Source: Variovorax sp. WDL1
Lineage (GTDB): Bacteria; Pseudomonadota; Gammaproteobacteria; Burkholderiales; Burkholderiaceae_C
DNA: 34,505 bases
Direction: 5' to 3'
Assembly (NCBI RefSeq): GCF_001541225.1
Contig: NZ_LMTS01000249.1
Coordinates: forward strand, 35,115-69,619
Made by a program: the position numbers and the translations under genes. Positions 15,482 to 24,295 of this stretch are shown one piece after another; positions within the stretch are counted from its first letter, which is position 1; each line of letters starts with the position of its first letter. The notes under the pieces were generated by a model. That model was not told the origin of the DNA and searched no databases. It saw only the letters and a program-made list of their open reading frames with translations.

Positions 15482-16041
15482 GGCGACGAGGAAGCGCTCG
15501 CTTGCTTCGCCAAGGCCATCGCGATGCTGGTGGATGCTGGCCACTTCAAGGCGGCCTGCACATTGATTCGCTGGGTCCCGGCCTCAGCGCGGATCGACCT
15601 GATGGAGCGCTGTCCCGATCACATCAAGACATTGGTGGCTTGCAACGATGCCGAAGTCTGCAACGCCAGGGATTCGGCGCAGGTTTCGGCGGCCCGCGCT
15701 GAGTTGATCCGCCAGCCCCAAGACCTTGCCCAATTCTTCAGGCTGCTGCCGCACTGCTCGCCCCTGGCAAGGGAGCGCTCGGTGGCGTTGTTTCCGCCGC
15801 TGACCACGGACATGCTCCGGGGCTTGGACGACCACGTGCTCGTCAAAGCTGTGAACCTGACACTGGAGCGAATCCGACAGCTGGACACTGATTCGTGTTT
15901 GACCGAACTCGTTTCTCTGCTGTCCATTGCCGACAAACTCGAGGGTAGTGATACGCCATGTCCGAGGAAGCGAAAGCTTCCATCAAGACGGAAGAGTGGG
16001 AAGAGATACGGAGATCGATGGCGGACGGACTTTCCACGTGA
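15482..16041 (+). pseudogene. coding-like remnant of unknown family
   Basis: This is nearly 700 bases between the YpeA-like gene and the acyl-CoA ligase without a normal gene. One frame reads like real helical protein from GDEEALACFAKAIAMLVDAGHF through LTELVSLLSIADKLEG (to about 15950), but it has no convincing beginning. It then runs on without a natural stop into antisense of the ligase (16183). An ATG at 15524 preceded by AAGG could give 219 aa, the last third of which looks like shadow. In another frame a 27-aa reading frame, MSEEAKASIKTEEWEEIRRS to DGLST, spans 15958-16041. G+C is lower than in the neighbours. I read it as the decayed 3' part of an acquired gene, with possible repeats of TPR/HEAT type. 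Confidence 0.45.
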
Positions 16042-16080
16042 AGTTGACGGATTGGCTGGGTGCCGGAAAAGGGCCGCGGC

Positions 16081-17772
16081 TCAACCCTTGTTCTCGGCCT
16101 CCTGCAGCAGCCGCCACATCACCTTGCCGCTGCCGCTCTTGGGCAGCACGTCGACGAACTGCACGGTGCGCGGGATCTTGTAGACAGCCATGTTCTCGCG
16201 GCACCAGTCGATGATCTCCTGCTCGGTGGTGTTCTTGTGGGTGGCGCGCAGCACCACCACCGCCTTGACCGACTCGCCCCGGTAGGCATCCTTTGTGGAG
16301 ATCACGCACGCCTCCTGGATCGCCGGGTGGCGGAACATCAGGAGCTCGACCTCGGCCGGCCAGACCTTGAAGCCGCTGGCGTTGATCATGCGCTTGAGCC
16401 GGTCGGTGATGAAGAAGTAGCCGTCCTCGTCCATGCGGCCCATGTCACCCGAACGGAAGAAGCGCTTGCTCTCGAACTCCACGAAGGCCGCCGCGGTCGC
16501 GTCGGGCCGCTTCCAGTAGCCCTGGAACACCTCGGGCCCGTGGATGATGATCTCGCCCGATCCGCCGATCGGCATCTCCTGCAGCGTGTCGGGGTCGACC
16601 ACGCGCGCATCGGTGCTCATGAAGGGGATGCCCAGGCACTGCTGCTTGGGGTTCTCGAAGGGATTGGTGTGCGAAGGCGCCGCGGTCTCGGTGAGCCCGT
16701 AGCCTTCCGCGTACTTGAGCCCGTACTGCTCGTAGAGCCGTTGCGCCACGGCCTGCGGCATCGCCGCCCCGCCGCCGCCGATGTGGACCAGGCTGCCGAG
16801 GTCGAAGCTCGCGAAGTTCGGGCTGCCCATCAGGTCGATCACCATGGTGGGGATGTTCGTCCAGCTCGTGACCTTGCGGCGCGAGATCAGCCGGCCGGCC
16901 ACCTCGCGGTCCCAGCGCGGCATGACCACCAGCGTGCCCGCGCTCATGATGACGGTGTGCAGCACGCTCACCGTGCCGGTGATGTGGAACATCGGCACCA
17001 CCGCCAGCACCACCGTCTCCGACGAGCTCTGGCCCCACAGCAGGCAAGCATAGGCGTTGTGCATCAGGCTGGAGTGGTGGTGGATGCAGCCCTTGGGCAG
17101 GCCGGTGGTGCCGCTGGTGTAGGGCAGGAGCGCCATGTCGTTGGCACCCACCACATGCGCAGGCGGCGCGTGGCCCGCGGCCAGAGCGTCGGTCCAGGCC
17201 ATGACACGGCCGCCGGCCAGCGAAGGCAGCGGATGGCGCATGAGCAGCCAGTCCCGCCACACCGGCGGTGGGGCCTCGTCTCCCCGTGCTTCCGGGTCGA
17301 AGGCGTCGGTGAACTGCGTGACGATCAGGTGCGCCAGGCGCTCGCCGGGCGCGAGCGCGTCGCTGGCCTTGGCGAGCTCGGGCGCCAGGTCGCCGGTGGT
17401 GATGGCTACCTTGGCGTCCGGATCGGTGATGTAGTGCTTGAGCTCCTCGGCCCGGTTCATCGGGTTGACCGGCACCACCACCGCGTTGGCGCGCAGGATG
17501 GCGAAATGCGCGATCACCAGCTGCGGGCAGTTCTGCATGTCCAGGACCACGCGGTCGCCGCGCTTCACGCCCAGCGCATGCAGTTGGCCGGCCAGCCGTT
17601 CGACCTGCTCGGCGAGCTCGCGATACGAAGTCTCGCGGCCAAAGAAGACCAGCGCGGTCTTGTCCGGGAAGCGCTCGGCGGCGGTGGCGAGGTTGTGCCA
17701 CAGCGAGGTGGCGGGGACGGTGATCGAACGGGGCAGGCGCTGCGGCCAGAACTTGTAGTGCGGGCGGTCCAT
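16081..17772 (-). CDS. long-chain acyl-CoA synthetase (AMP-forming)
   Basis: A 563-aa ANL-superfamily ligase activating a carboxylic acid, probably a fatty acid, to its CoA thioester through an acyl-adenylate. Motifs: the ATP loop YTSGTTGLPKGCIHHH, the adenylate motif GYGLTETAAPSH, YFFITDRLKRMINASGFKVW with the hinge region, and the catalytic Lys near the end in LPKSGSGKVMWR. GGAG five bases before the ATG supports the start at 17772; longer frames run through the osmC leader. It resembles FadD-type ligases of betaproteobacteria, but chain length cannot be told. It stands alone, divergent from osmC. Confidence 0.9.
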   Translation of the reverse strand: MDRPHYKFWPQRLPRSITVPATSLWHNLATAAERFPDKTALVFFGRETSYRELAEQVERLAGQLHALGVKRGDRVVLDMQNCPQLVIAHFAILRANAVVVPVNPMNRAEELKHYITDPDAKVAITTGDLAPELAKASDALAPGERLAHLIVTQFTDAFDPEARGDEAPPPVWRDWLLMRHPLPSLAGGRVMAWTDALAAGHAPPAHVVGANDMALLPYTSGTTGLPKGCIHHHSSLMHNAYACLLWGQSSSETVVLAVVPMFHITGTVSVLHTVIMSAGTLVVMPRWDREVAGRLISRRKVTSWTNIPTMVIDLMGSPNFASFDLGSLVHIGGGGAAMPQAVAQRLYEQYGLKYAEGYGLTETAAPSHTNPFENPKQQCLGIPFMSTDARVVDPDTLQEMPIGGSGEIIIHGPEVFQGYWKRPDATAAAFVEFESKRFFRSGDMGRMDEDGYFFITDRLKRMINASGFKVWPAEVELLMFRHPAIQEACVISTKDAYRGESVKAVVVLRATHKNTTEQEIIDWCRENMAVYKIPRTVQFVDVLPKSGSGKVMWRLLQEAENKG

Positions 17773-17959
17773 ACGGGCTCCATGGGGAGGGGCAAGCCTA
17801 CGATGCCACACGGGCCGGCCGCATGGGGGAAGCCCCCACCGGGTCGCATCGGTGACTCTGTCGAAAAGGCAGATGCCTCGCTCATGCAGGCGGCCGACAG
17901 ACATGCCACACGTTCCGGCGTACAACATCGGCTCCTTCACCCCACCACGAGGAGCTCTC
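17773..17959. other. divergent intergenic region, ligase/osmC
   Basis: This stretch holds promoters for both neighbours. A small hairpin (GGGGGAAGCCCCC) is near 17824. A TACAACAT -10 candidate for osmC lies near 17921-17928. I see no clear OxyR or OhrR palindrome. Confidence 0.35.
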
Positions 17960-18400
17960 ATGGCAGCAGACAAGCGCGCAAGTGTTCACTGGGAAGGCGC
18001 CGGCAAGACCGGCAAGGGCCGGATCAGCACGGAGACGGGCGCACTCAAGGACTACCCCTACGGCTTCAAGAGCCGCTTCGAGGACGACCGCACGGGCACC
18101 AATCCTGAAGAGATCCTCGGTGCCGCGCATGCCGGCTGTCTCACGATGGCCCTTGCCTTCGCGCTGGAAGGCGCCGGCTTCACTGCGACGCGTATCGACA
18201 CCAAGGCCGCAGTGCGCTTGGCGCAGGACGGGCCCGGCTTCAAGATCGACCGCATCCAGCTCGAGCTGGAAGCCGTGATCCCCGGCATCGACGACGCGAA
18301 GTTCCAGGAACTCGCCGCCGGCGCCAAGGCGGGCTGTCCGCTGTCGAAAGCGCTGGCGAGCGTGCCCGAGATCACGTTGAAAGCCACGCTCGCAAGCTGA
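17960..18400 (+). CDS. osmC: OsmC-type organic hydroperoxide peroxidase
   Basis: A 146-aa thiol peroxidase that reduces organic hydroperoxides in the cytoplasm. The catalytic pair is Cys60 (GAAHAGCLTMAL) and Cys126 (AKAGCPLSKAL), both in family position. The N-terminus (VHWEGAGKTGKGRISTETG, then YPYGFKSRFED) follows E. coli OsmC closely and differs from Ohr. GAGGAG at 17949-17954 is a strong Shine-Dalgarno before the ATG. It fits with the other oxidative-stress genes of the window but is a single transcription unit. Confidence 0.94.
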   Translation: MAADKRASVHWEGAGKTGKGRISTETGALKDYPYGFKSRFEDDRTGTNPEEILGAAHAGCLTMALAFALEGAGFTATRIDTKAAVRLAQDGPGFKIDRIQLELEAVIPGIDDAKFQELAAGAKAGCPLSKALASVPEITLKATLAS

Positions 18401-18408
18401 GGCGCGCC

Positions 18409-18426
18409 CTGGGGCAGGCGCCCCAG
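18409..18426 (+). terminator. hairpin after osmC without T-run
   Basis: CTGGGGC and GCCCCAG pair perfectly over a four-base loop, nine bases after the osmC stop. No T-run follows. It could be a weak or Rho-assisted terminator, or an mRNA end protector. Confidence 0.45.
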
Positions 18427-18454
18427 CCAGCCGCCCTGGGTTGGTGCGTGCGCG

Positions 18455-18489
18455 TGCATGCCGGCAGGCACGAAAGCTGCAGGCATGCA
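18455..18489. repeat. inverted repeat upstream of the ABC operon
   Basis: TGCATGCC (18455-18462) is repeated inverted as GGCATGCA (18482-18489) with 19 bases between, ending 29 bases before the binding-protein ATG. It may be an operator or a leader hairpin. Confidence 0.35.
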
Positions 18490-18518
18490 TGCGCATATCC
18501 ACCACCGCTTCCTACATC

Positions 18519-19310
18519 ATGAAGTTCTCCCGCCGCCTGGCCGCCCTCGGCCTTGCCACGTCCGCCCTGCTCGCCGCCGGCGCCGCGCAGGCGCAAAGCG
18601 CGCTCGACAACGTGCTGAAATCGAGGACCCTCAAGGTCGCCATTCCCACCGACTACCCGCCCTACGGCTTCGTCGGCCCCGACATGGCGCCCCAGGGCCT
18701 GGACGTGGAGATGGCGAAGCTCATCGCCGCCAAACTGGGCGTCAAGGCCGAGCTGGTGCCGGTCACCAGCGCCAACCGCATTCCCTACCTGCAGACGAAG
18801 AAGGCCGATCTCGTGATCTCCACGCTGGGCAAGAACGCCGAACGCGAGAAGGTCATCGACTTCAGCGCCGCCTATGCGCCCTTCTTCCAGGCTGTGTATG
18901 CGTCCAAGGGCCTCGCCATCAAGAGCTTTGCCGACATGGCCGGCAAGAGCGTGGCCGTGACGCGCGGCGCGATGGAAGACCAGGAGCTCGCCAAGGTGGC
19001 GCCGGCCAACGTCGACTACAAGCGCTTCGAGGACAACAACGCCACCATCGCCGCCTTCGTCGCCGGCCAGACGCAGACCATCGCGACCAGTGCCGCGGTG
19101 GCAGGCAACATGATGCAGAAGAACCCGCAGCTGGGCGCCGAGTACAAGCTGCTGCTGAAAGACAGCCCCTGCTTCGTCGGCATCGCCAAGGGCGAGGATG
19201 CGCTGAAGGCCAAGGTCAACGAGATCATCGCGGCCGCAAAGAAGGACGGCACGCTCGACGCGATGTCGAAGAAGTTCCTCGGCAAGGAAGCCGGCGACCT
19301 GCCGCTCTGA
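18519..19310 (+). CDS. polar amino acid ABC transporter, substrate-binding protein
   Basis: A 263-aa periplasmic family-3 binding protein. Residues 1-25 are a Sec signal (Arg-rich start, hydrophobic core, AQA cleavage). The mature protein opens in typical fashion (SRTLKVAIPTDYPPYGFVG) and contains the family block GLDVEMAKLIAAKLG. It delivers an amino acid to the downstream permeases. Ligand identity (acidic, basic or polar) cannot be fixed by eye. The ATG at 18519 is preferred over one at 18492 because it gives a signal peptide of normal length. It is first of a four-gene operon. Confidence 0.92.
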   Translation: MKFSRRLAALGLATSALLAAGAAQAQSALDNVLKSRTLKVAIPTDYPPYGFVGPDMAPQGLDVEMAKLIAAKLGVKAELVPVTSANRIPYLQTKKADLVISTLGKNAEREKVIDFSAAYAPFFQAVYASKGLAIKSFADMAGKSVAVTRGAMEDQELAKVAPANVDYKRFEDNNATIAAFVAGQTQTIATSAAVAGNMMQKNPQLGAEYKLLLKDSPCFVGIAKGEDALKAKVNEIIAAAKKDGTLDAMSKKFLGKEAGDLPL

Positions 19311-19322
19311 CGCGGCATCGCC

Positions 19323-19985
19323 ATGGGCATCGAGTTCGACTTCACGGCCGTGCTCGGCCAATGGCCGCTCCTGGCCAGGGGCGTCCTGTGGACGCTGGGC
19401 CTCACGCTCGTCGCGACGCTGATCGGCATGGCGGTCGGCATCGCCTGCGCCTGGGCGCGCGCGAGCGGACCGGCGTGGCTGCGGTGGATCGTGGGCAGCT
19501 ACGTGGAGCTGATCCGCAACACGCCCTTCATCGTGCAGCTGTTCTTCATCTTCTTCGGCTTGCCGGCCGCGGGCTTCAAGCTTTCGCCCGAGGCGGCCTC
19601 GGTGATCGCGATGGTGATGAACCTCGGCGCCTATGCCACCGAGATCATCCGCGCAGGCATCGAGGCCACGCCGCGCGGCCAGATCGAGGCCGCCGTCAGC
19701 CTGGCGCTGAACAAGGTGCAGGTCTTCACGCGCGTGGTGCTGCCGCCCGCGATGAAGAAGGTCTGGCCCGCGATGGTGAGCCAGATCATCATCGTGATGC
19801 TGGGCTCGGCAGTGTGCAGCCAGATCTCGACCGAGGAGCTGAGCTACGCGGCCAACCTGATCCAGAGCCGCAACTTCCGCGCCTTCGAGGCCTTCATCAT
19901 CGCGACGCTCATCTACCTGGCGCTCTCGGTTGCCGCACGGCGATTGCTCAACTGGGCGGGGCCGAAGTTCTTCTTCGGGAGGTAA
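19323..19985 (+). CDS. amino acid ABC transporter permease 1
   Basis: A 220-aa HisM/GlnP-type inner-membrane permease with about five helices. The cytoplasmic EAA loop that docks the ATPase is seen as EAAVSLALNKVQVFTRVVLPPA. The N-terminal part VELIRNTPFIVQLFFIFFGLP is strongly conserved in the family. It begins 12 bases after the binding-protein stop and six before the second permease. It forms a heterodimeric channel with the next gene product. Confidence 0.92.
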   Translation: MGIEFDFTAVLGQWPLLARGVLWTLGLTLVATLIGMAVGIACAWARASGPAWLRWIVGSYVELIRNTPFIVQLFFIFFGLPAAGFKLSPEAASVIAMVMNLGAYATEIIRAGIEATPRGQIEAAVSLALNKVQVFTRVVLPPAMKKVWPAMVSQIIIVMLGSAVCSQISTEELSYAANLIQSRNFRAFEAFIIATLIYLALSVAARRLLNWAGPKFFFGR

Positions 19986-19991
19986 CTCATC

Positions 19992-20628
19992 GTGATCGAG
20001 TTCTCCCTCTGGGACATCGTGCGCAACCTGCTGCTGGCGCTGCGCTGGACGGTGGTGCTGTCGCTGATCGCCTTCGTCGGCGGCGGCGTGGTGGGCGGCC
20101 TGCTGCTGTTCCTGCGCCTGTCGGGCGGTCCGCTGGCCGACCGGCTGATCGGCCTCTACGTGCAGCTGTTCCAGGGCACGCCGCTGCTGATGCAGCTGTT
20201 CCTGGCCTACTTCGGCATCGCGCTCCTCGGCATCGAGGTCTCGGCCTGGACCGCGGCCTCGGTCGCGCTCACGCTCTACACCAGCGCCTTCCTCACCGAG
20301 ATCTGGCGCGGCTGCGTGGCCGCCATTCCCAAGGGCCAATGGGAGGCCTCGGGCAGCCTGGCGCTGAGCTTCGGCGAGCAGATGCGCCACGTGATCCTGC
20401 CGCAGGCCAAGCGCCTCGCCATCGCACCCACCGTGGGCTTCCTGGTGCAGGTGATCAAGGGGACGGCGCTCGCCTCGGTGATCGGCTTCGTCGAGCTGAC
20501 CAAGGCCGGCAGCATGATCTCGAACGCCACCTTCAAGCCCTTCGTGGTCTTCAGCTGCGTGGCCCTGCTCTATTTTGCGCTGTGCTTCCCCGTGAGCCTG
20601 TACGCCAAGACCCTCGAAAGGAAGATCC

Positions 20629-20645
<17 letters not shown>
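19992..20645 (+). CDS. amino acid ABC transporter permease 2
   Basis: A 217-aa partner of the preceding permease, with the same fold: YVQLFQGTPLLMQLFLAYFG and the EAA loop EASGSLALSFGEQMRHVILPQ. It starts with GTG; GGAGG at 19978-19982 gives a Shine-Dalgarno inside the end of the preceding gene. Its last 17 bases overlap the ATPase gene, which supports coupled translation. Confidence 0.92.
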
Positions 20646-21411
<766 letters not shown>

Positions 21412-21450
21412 ACCGACTGAACCATCGGGCTGTGGCAAGCTCCGAGCGGT

Positions 21451-22032
21451 ATGCAGTACCGCCCTTCCCTGCCGCTGTCCCGTCGTCTGCTTCTGCGCGC
21501 GCTCATCGGGGCCGCCGCCGCGCCAGCGCCTTTCACGGCGCTGGCGGGCTTCAATTTCTTCACCAGCGAATACACCGCGAGCCGCGAAGAGCTGCAGGCG
21601 CAGATCGCCAGGCGCTTTCCGGTCCAGCAGCGCTACGCCGAGATCTTCACCGTCGCGTTGCGCGACCCGCAGCTGGGCCTGGACGCCGGGGCCAACCGCG
21701 CCGCGATCACGGCCGTGCTCAGCATCGCCAGCCCGCTGCTTCGGCCTTCCACTGTCGAGGGCGTGGTCTCGGTCAGCAGCGCGCTCAAGTACGACGCGCC
21801 GGCCCGCGCGCTGCGGCTCGACCAGCCGAAGGCCGAGCGGCTCGAGCTGCAGGGCGTGACCGGGCGTGATGCCGAGCGCCTGCAACAGATCGCCGCACTG
21901 GTCGCGCAGGAGCTGCTGCGCGACCAGCCCTTGCGCACCTTCACCGCGGAGGAACTGACCGTCGGACGCAAGACCTACGAGATCGGTGACATCACCGTGC
22001 AACAGGACGGCATCAAGGTCGAGCTCAAATGA
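21451..22032 (+). CDS. DUF1439 (YceB-like) exported protein
   Basis: A 193-aa envelope protein of the DUF1439 family, recognised by overall layout: NFFTSEYTASREELQAQIARRFPV, a central beta-rich part, and LVAQELLRDQPLRTFTAEEL near the end. E. coli YceB is a lipoprotein, but no lipobox Cys is visible here. The signal has SRRLLLRALIG, an Arg pair before the hydrophobic core, which could be a Tat signal, followed by a possible cut after TALA. A lipid-binding role has been proposed for the fold; this is not shown here. Its stop overlaps the next gene (ATGA at 22029-22032). Confidence 0.82.
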   Translation: MQYRPSLPLSRRLLLRALIGAAAAPAPFTALAGFNFFTSEYTASREELQAQIARRFPVQQRYAEIFTVALRDPQLGLDAGANRAAITAVLSIASPLLRPSTVEGVVSVSSALKYDAPARALRLDQPKAERLELQGVTGRDAERLQQIAALVAQELLRDQPLRTFTAEELTVGRKTYEIGDITVQQDGIKVELK

Positions 22033-23018
22033 ATCGCTTCTCCTGCGTACCCTGGCTGCTCACCGCTTCGCTGCTCGGCGCCTGCTCGGCGTTGCCGCCC
22101 AGCCCCCGGCAGGCCTTCGACCTCCAGGCCCATCGCGGCGGCCGCGCGCTCGCGCCGGAAAACACGCTGGCCGCCTTCGACAACGCGCTGGACATGGGCG
22201 TCAGCACGCTCGAGCTCGACATCGGGCTCACGGCCGACGGCGTGGTAGTGGTCTCGCACGACACGGTGCTCAACCCCGACCATACGCGCGATGCGAACGG
22301 CGCCTTCCTTGCCGCCAAGGGCCCGGCGATCCGCACACTGAGGTTCTCGCAGCTGCAGGCCTACGATGTCGGCCGCATCGACCCCGCGACCCCCTACGGC
22401 AAGCAGTTCGCGCTGCAGGTGCCGCGCGACGGCGAACGCATCCCGTCGCTGGCCGCGCTCTTCGACCGGATGCGCGCGCGCAACGCCACGCAGGTTCGCT
22501 TCAACATCGAGACCAAGCTCGACCCGGCACGCCCCGACGAAACTGCGGCACCGGATGAGATGGTGCGCGCGCTGCTGGCCGAAATCGACAAGGCAGGCAT
22601 GGGCTCGCGCGTGACCGTGCAGAGCTTCGACTGGCGCACGCTGGCGCTGGTCGGCCAGTGGGCGCCCCACCTGCAGCGCGCCTACCTCACGAGCGGGCGC
22701 ACGCTCAGGGACCCGCGCTGGACCTCGGGCCTGCGGCTGGAGGACTTCGGCTCGGCCCCGCGCCTGGTGAAAGCCGCGGTCGGCAACAGCCCGGGCAAGG
22801 TGATCTGGTCGCCGGCCTTCAACGACCTCACGGCAGCGCAGGTCCGGGAGGGGCAGGCGCTGGGCTTCCAGGTCGTGCCCTGGACAGTGAACCAGCGGGC
22901 CGACATGGCGAGGCTGATGGACTGGCGGGTGGACGGCATCATCACGGACGACCCTGCACTGCTGCGCGACCTGATGCGCGAGCGCGGGCTGGCGCTGCCG
23001 CCGTCCTCCAGACCCTGA
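22029..23018 (+). CDS. glpQ: glycerophosphodiester phosphodiesterase lipoprotein
   Basis: A 329-aa GDPD enzyme cleaving glycerophosphodiesters to glycerol 3-phosphate and an alcohol. A lipoprotein signal ends in LLGAC (Cys19). The catalytic pattern is His35-Arg36-Gly37 with Glu44 (AHRGGRALAPENT), Glu62 and Asp64 (LELDIGLTADGVVVVSHD) and His77. It is therefore an outer- or inner-membrane-anchored periplasmic enzyme, unlike soluble E. coli GlpQ. It is coupled to the DUF1439 gene, and both may act on envelope lipids. The symbol reflects family, not proven orthology. It is convergent with the MerR gene. Confidence 0.9.
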   Translation: MNRFSCVPWLLTASLLGACSALPPSPRQAFDLQAHRGGRALAPENTLAAFDNALDMGVSTLELDIGLTADGVVVVSHDTVLNPDHTRDANGAFLAAKGPAIRTLRFSQLQAYDVGRIDPATPYGKQFALQVPRDGERIPSLAALFDRMRARNATQVRFNIETKLDPARPDETAAPDEMVRALLAEIDKAGMGSRVTVQSFDWRTLALVGQWAPHLQRAYLTSGRTLRDPRWTSGLRLEDFGSAPRLVKAAVGNSPGKVIWSPAFNDLTAAQVREGQALGFQVVPWTVNQRADMARLMDWRVDGIITDDPALLRDLMRERGLALPPSSRP

Positions 23019-23037
23019 GCGCCCTGGCCCGGCTCCG

Positions 23038-23511
23038 CTAAACGTGGCGGGTGGGCCGGGTCCCGGGCACCTCGCCCGCGGGCTGCGCATCTGCGCGCGC
23101 GTGCAGCGCCTCGATGATGTGGCATTGCGCATCGCTGCCGTCGCAGCAGTCGCGCAGCGCGATCAGGTCCTTCTCGAGCGAACGCAGCTCCCTCAGCCGC
23201 TCTCGCACATGGCCCAGGTGCGCATCGAGCGCGACGCTCGCCGCGGCGCAGTCGGCCTTGCTGCGCAGATCCAGCCCGAGCAGCGCGCGCACCTCGTCCA
23301 GCGACATGTCCATCGCGCGGCACAGGCGGATGAAGCGCAGCCGGTGCACGTCGGCATCGGTGTACAGCCGGTAGCTGTTGTCGCCGCGTGCCTGCGGCTG
23401 GACCAGGCCTTCCTTCTCGTAGTAGCGGATGTTGGTAGCGCTCAGGCCGCTCCTGGCGGCGGCTTCGCCAATGCGGTAACCCTGTTCGGCGGGCGGGATT
23501 GCAACAGGCAT
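23038..23511 (-). CDS. cadR: CadR/PbrR-like MerR-family metal regulator
   Basis: A 157-aa activator with a MerR winged helix (YRIGEAAARSGLSATNIRYYEKEGL) and a long dimerisation helix. Metal ligands Cys88, Cys123 and Cys130 keep the 35- and 7-residue spacing of the Cd(II) sensor CadR (Cys77, 112, 119). Cys122 sits next to one ligand. The start at 23511 gives the usual short N-terminus; a longer frame would read through the promoter. A His/Arg tail (TRPTRHV) is present. It should twist the long-spacer promoter of the divergent transporter gene when Cd, Pb or Zn binds. Confidence 0.88.
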   Translation of the reverse strand: MPVAIPPAEQGYRIGEAAARSGLSATNIRYYEKEGLVQPQARGDNSYRLYTDADVHRLRFIRLCRAMDMSLDEVRALLGLDLRSKADCAAASVALDAHLGHVRERLRELRSLEKDLIALRDCCDGSDAQCHIIEALHARADAQPAGEVPGTRPTRHV

Positions 23512-23514
23512 GGC

Positions 23515-23545
23515 TTGACCTTCCAGTGACTTCAACCTTTCCAAT
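23515..23545 (+). promoter_or_regulatory. MerR-type promoter with 19-bp spacer
   Basis: TTGACC (-35, 23515-23520) and TCCAAT (-10, 23540-23545) are 19 bases apart, the long spacing diagnostic of MerR-controlled promoters. ACCTTCC next to the -35 resembles CadR/CueR half-sites. The right half is degenerate, so the dyad is imperfect. Confidence 0.6.
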
Positions 23546-23566
23546 CGTGCCATCCCTGGAGAAACC

Positions 23567-24217
23567 ATGTCTGCGAACTGCTGCGAACACGATCACGACC
23601 ATGAACACCTTTCGGCCTCCGACACGCCGCGCTATCGGCGCGTGCTCTGGGTGGCGCTGGCGCTCAACGCGCTCATGTTCGTGGTCGAGATCGGCGCCGG
23701 CTTCCGTTCGGGGTCGGTGTCACTCCTGGCGGACGCGATCGACTTCTTCGGGGATGCCGCCAACTACGGCGTCACCCTGGCGGTGCTCTCGATGGGCCTT
23801 GCCTGGCGCGCCCGCGCCGCCGTGCTCAAGGGGCTCAGCATGCTGGGCTTCGGCTTCTTCGTGGCCGGCAAGACCTTCTGGTCGGCAACGCAGGGCCTGC
23901 CGCCCGAGGCGCTGACCATGGGGCTGATAGGCGCGCTGGCCCTGGGCGTGAACGTGGCTGTCGCACTGCTGCTCTATGCCTTCCGCGAGGGCGATGCCAA
24001 CATGCGCAGCGTGTGGCTGTGCTCGCGCAACGATGCCATCGGCAACGTGGCGGTGATGCTTGCGGCGCTCGGCGTCTTCGGCACCGGCTCGGCCTGGCCC
24101 GACCTGGCGGTCGCGGCAGTGATGGCGGCGCTGGCCCTCAGTGGCGGCTGGTCGGTGCTGCGGCAGGCGCGCGGCGAGTTGGGCCGCGCCGATGCCGCGC
24201 AAGCGAGGCGCGCCTGA
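23567..24217 (+). CDS. short CDF-family divalent metal exporter
   Basis: A 216-aa cation diffusion facilitator with about six membrane helices and no C-terminal cytoplasmic metal domain, the short form often paired with CadR-like regulators. The N-terminus is a metal-binding patch (CCEHDHDHEH, residues 5-14). Intramembrane site residues are Asp in LADAIDFFGDAANY and Asp/Asn in SRNDAIGN. It probably exports Cd, Zn or Co by proton exchange. GGAGA lies four bases before the ATG. It is regulated by the divergent MerR gene through the 19-bp-spacer promoter. Confidence 0.87.
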   Translation: MSANCCEHDHDHEHLSASDTPRYRRVLWVALALNALMFVVEIGAGFRSGSVSLLADAIDFFGDAANYGVTLAVLSMGLAWRARAAVLKGLSMLGFGFFVAGKTFWSATQGLPPEALTMGLIGALALGVNVAVALLLYAFREGDANMRSVWLCSRNDAIGNVAVMLAALGVFGTGSAWPDLAVAAVMAALALSGGWSVLRQARGELGRADAAQARRA

Positions 24218-24281
24218 GCCGCACGACGGCCGCGAAGGCGAAAGTCGAAGGCAATCCCTGAGCCGCTTCGGCCGGCGGTTC

Positions 24282-24287
24282 CATAAT
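24282..24287 (+). promoter_or_regulatory. -10 box of the P1 hydrolase gene
   Basis: CATAAT lies eight bases before the ATG at 24296, with no Shine-Dalgarno between, so the transcript should be leaderless or nearly so. Confidence 0.4.
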
Positions 24288-24295
24288 CGTCGGCG

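Noticed and set aside
16060..18108. 682-aa plus-strand frame
   Set aside because: Antisense of the acyl-CoA ligase; His/Val/Arg-rich composition and no domain pattern.
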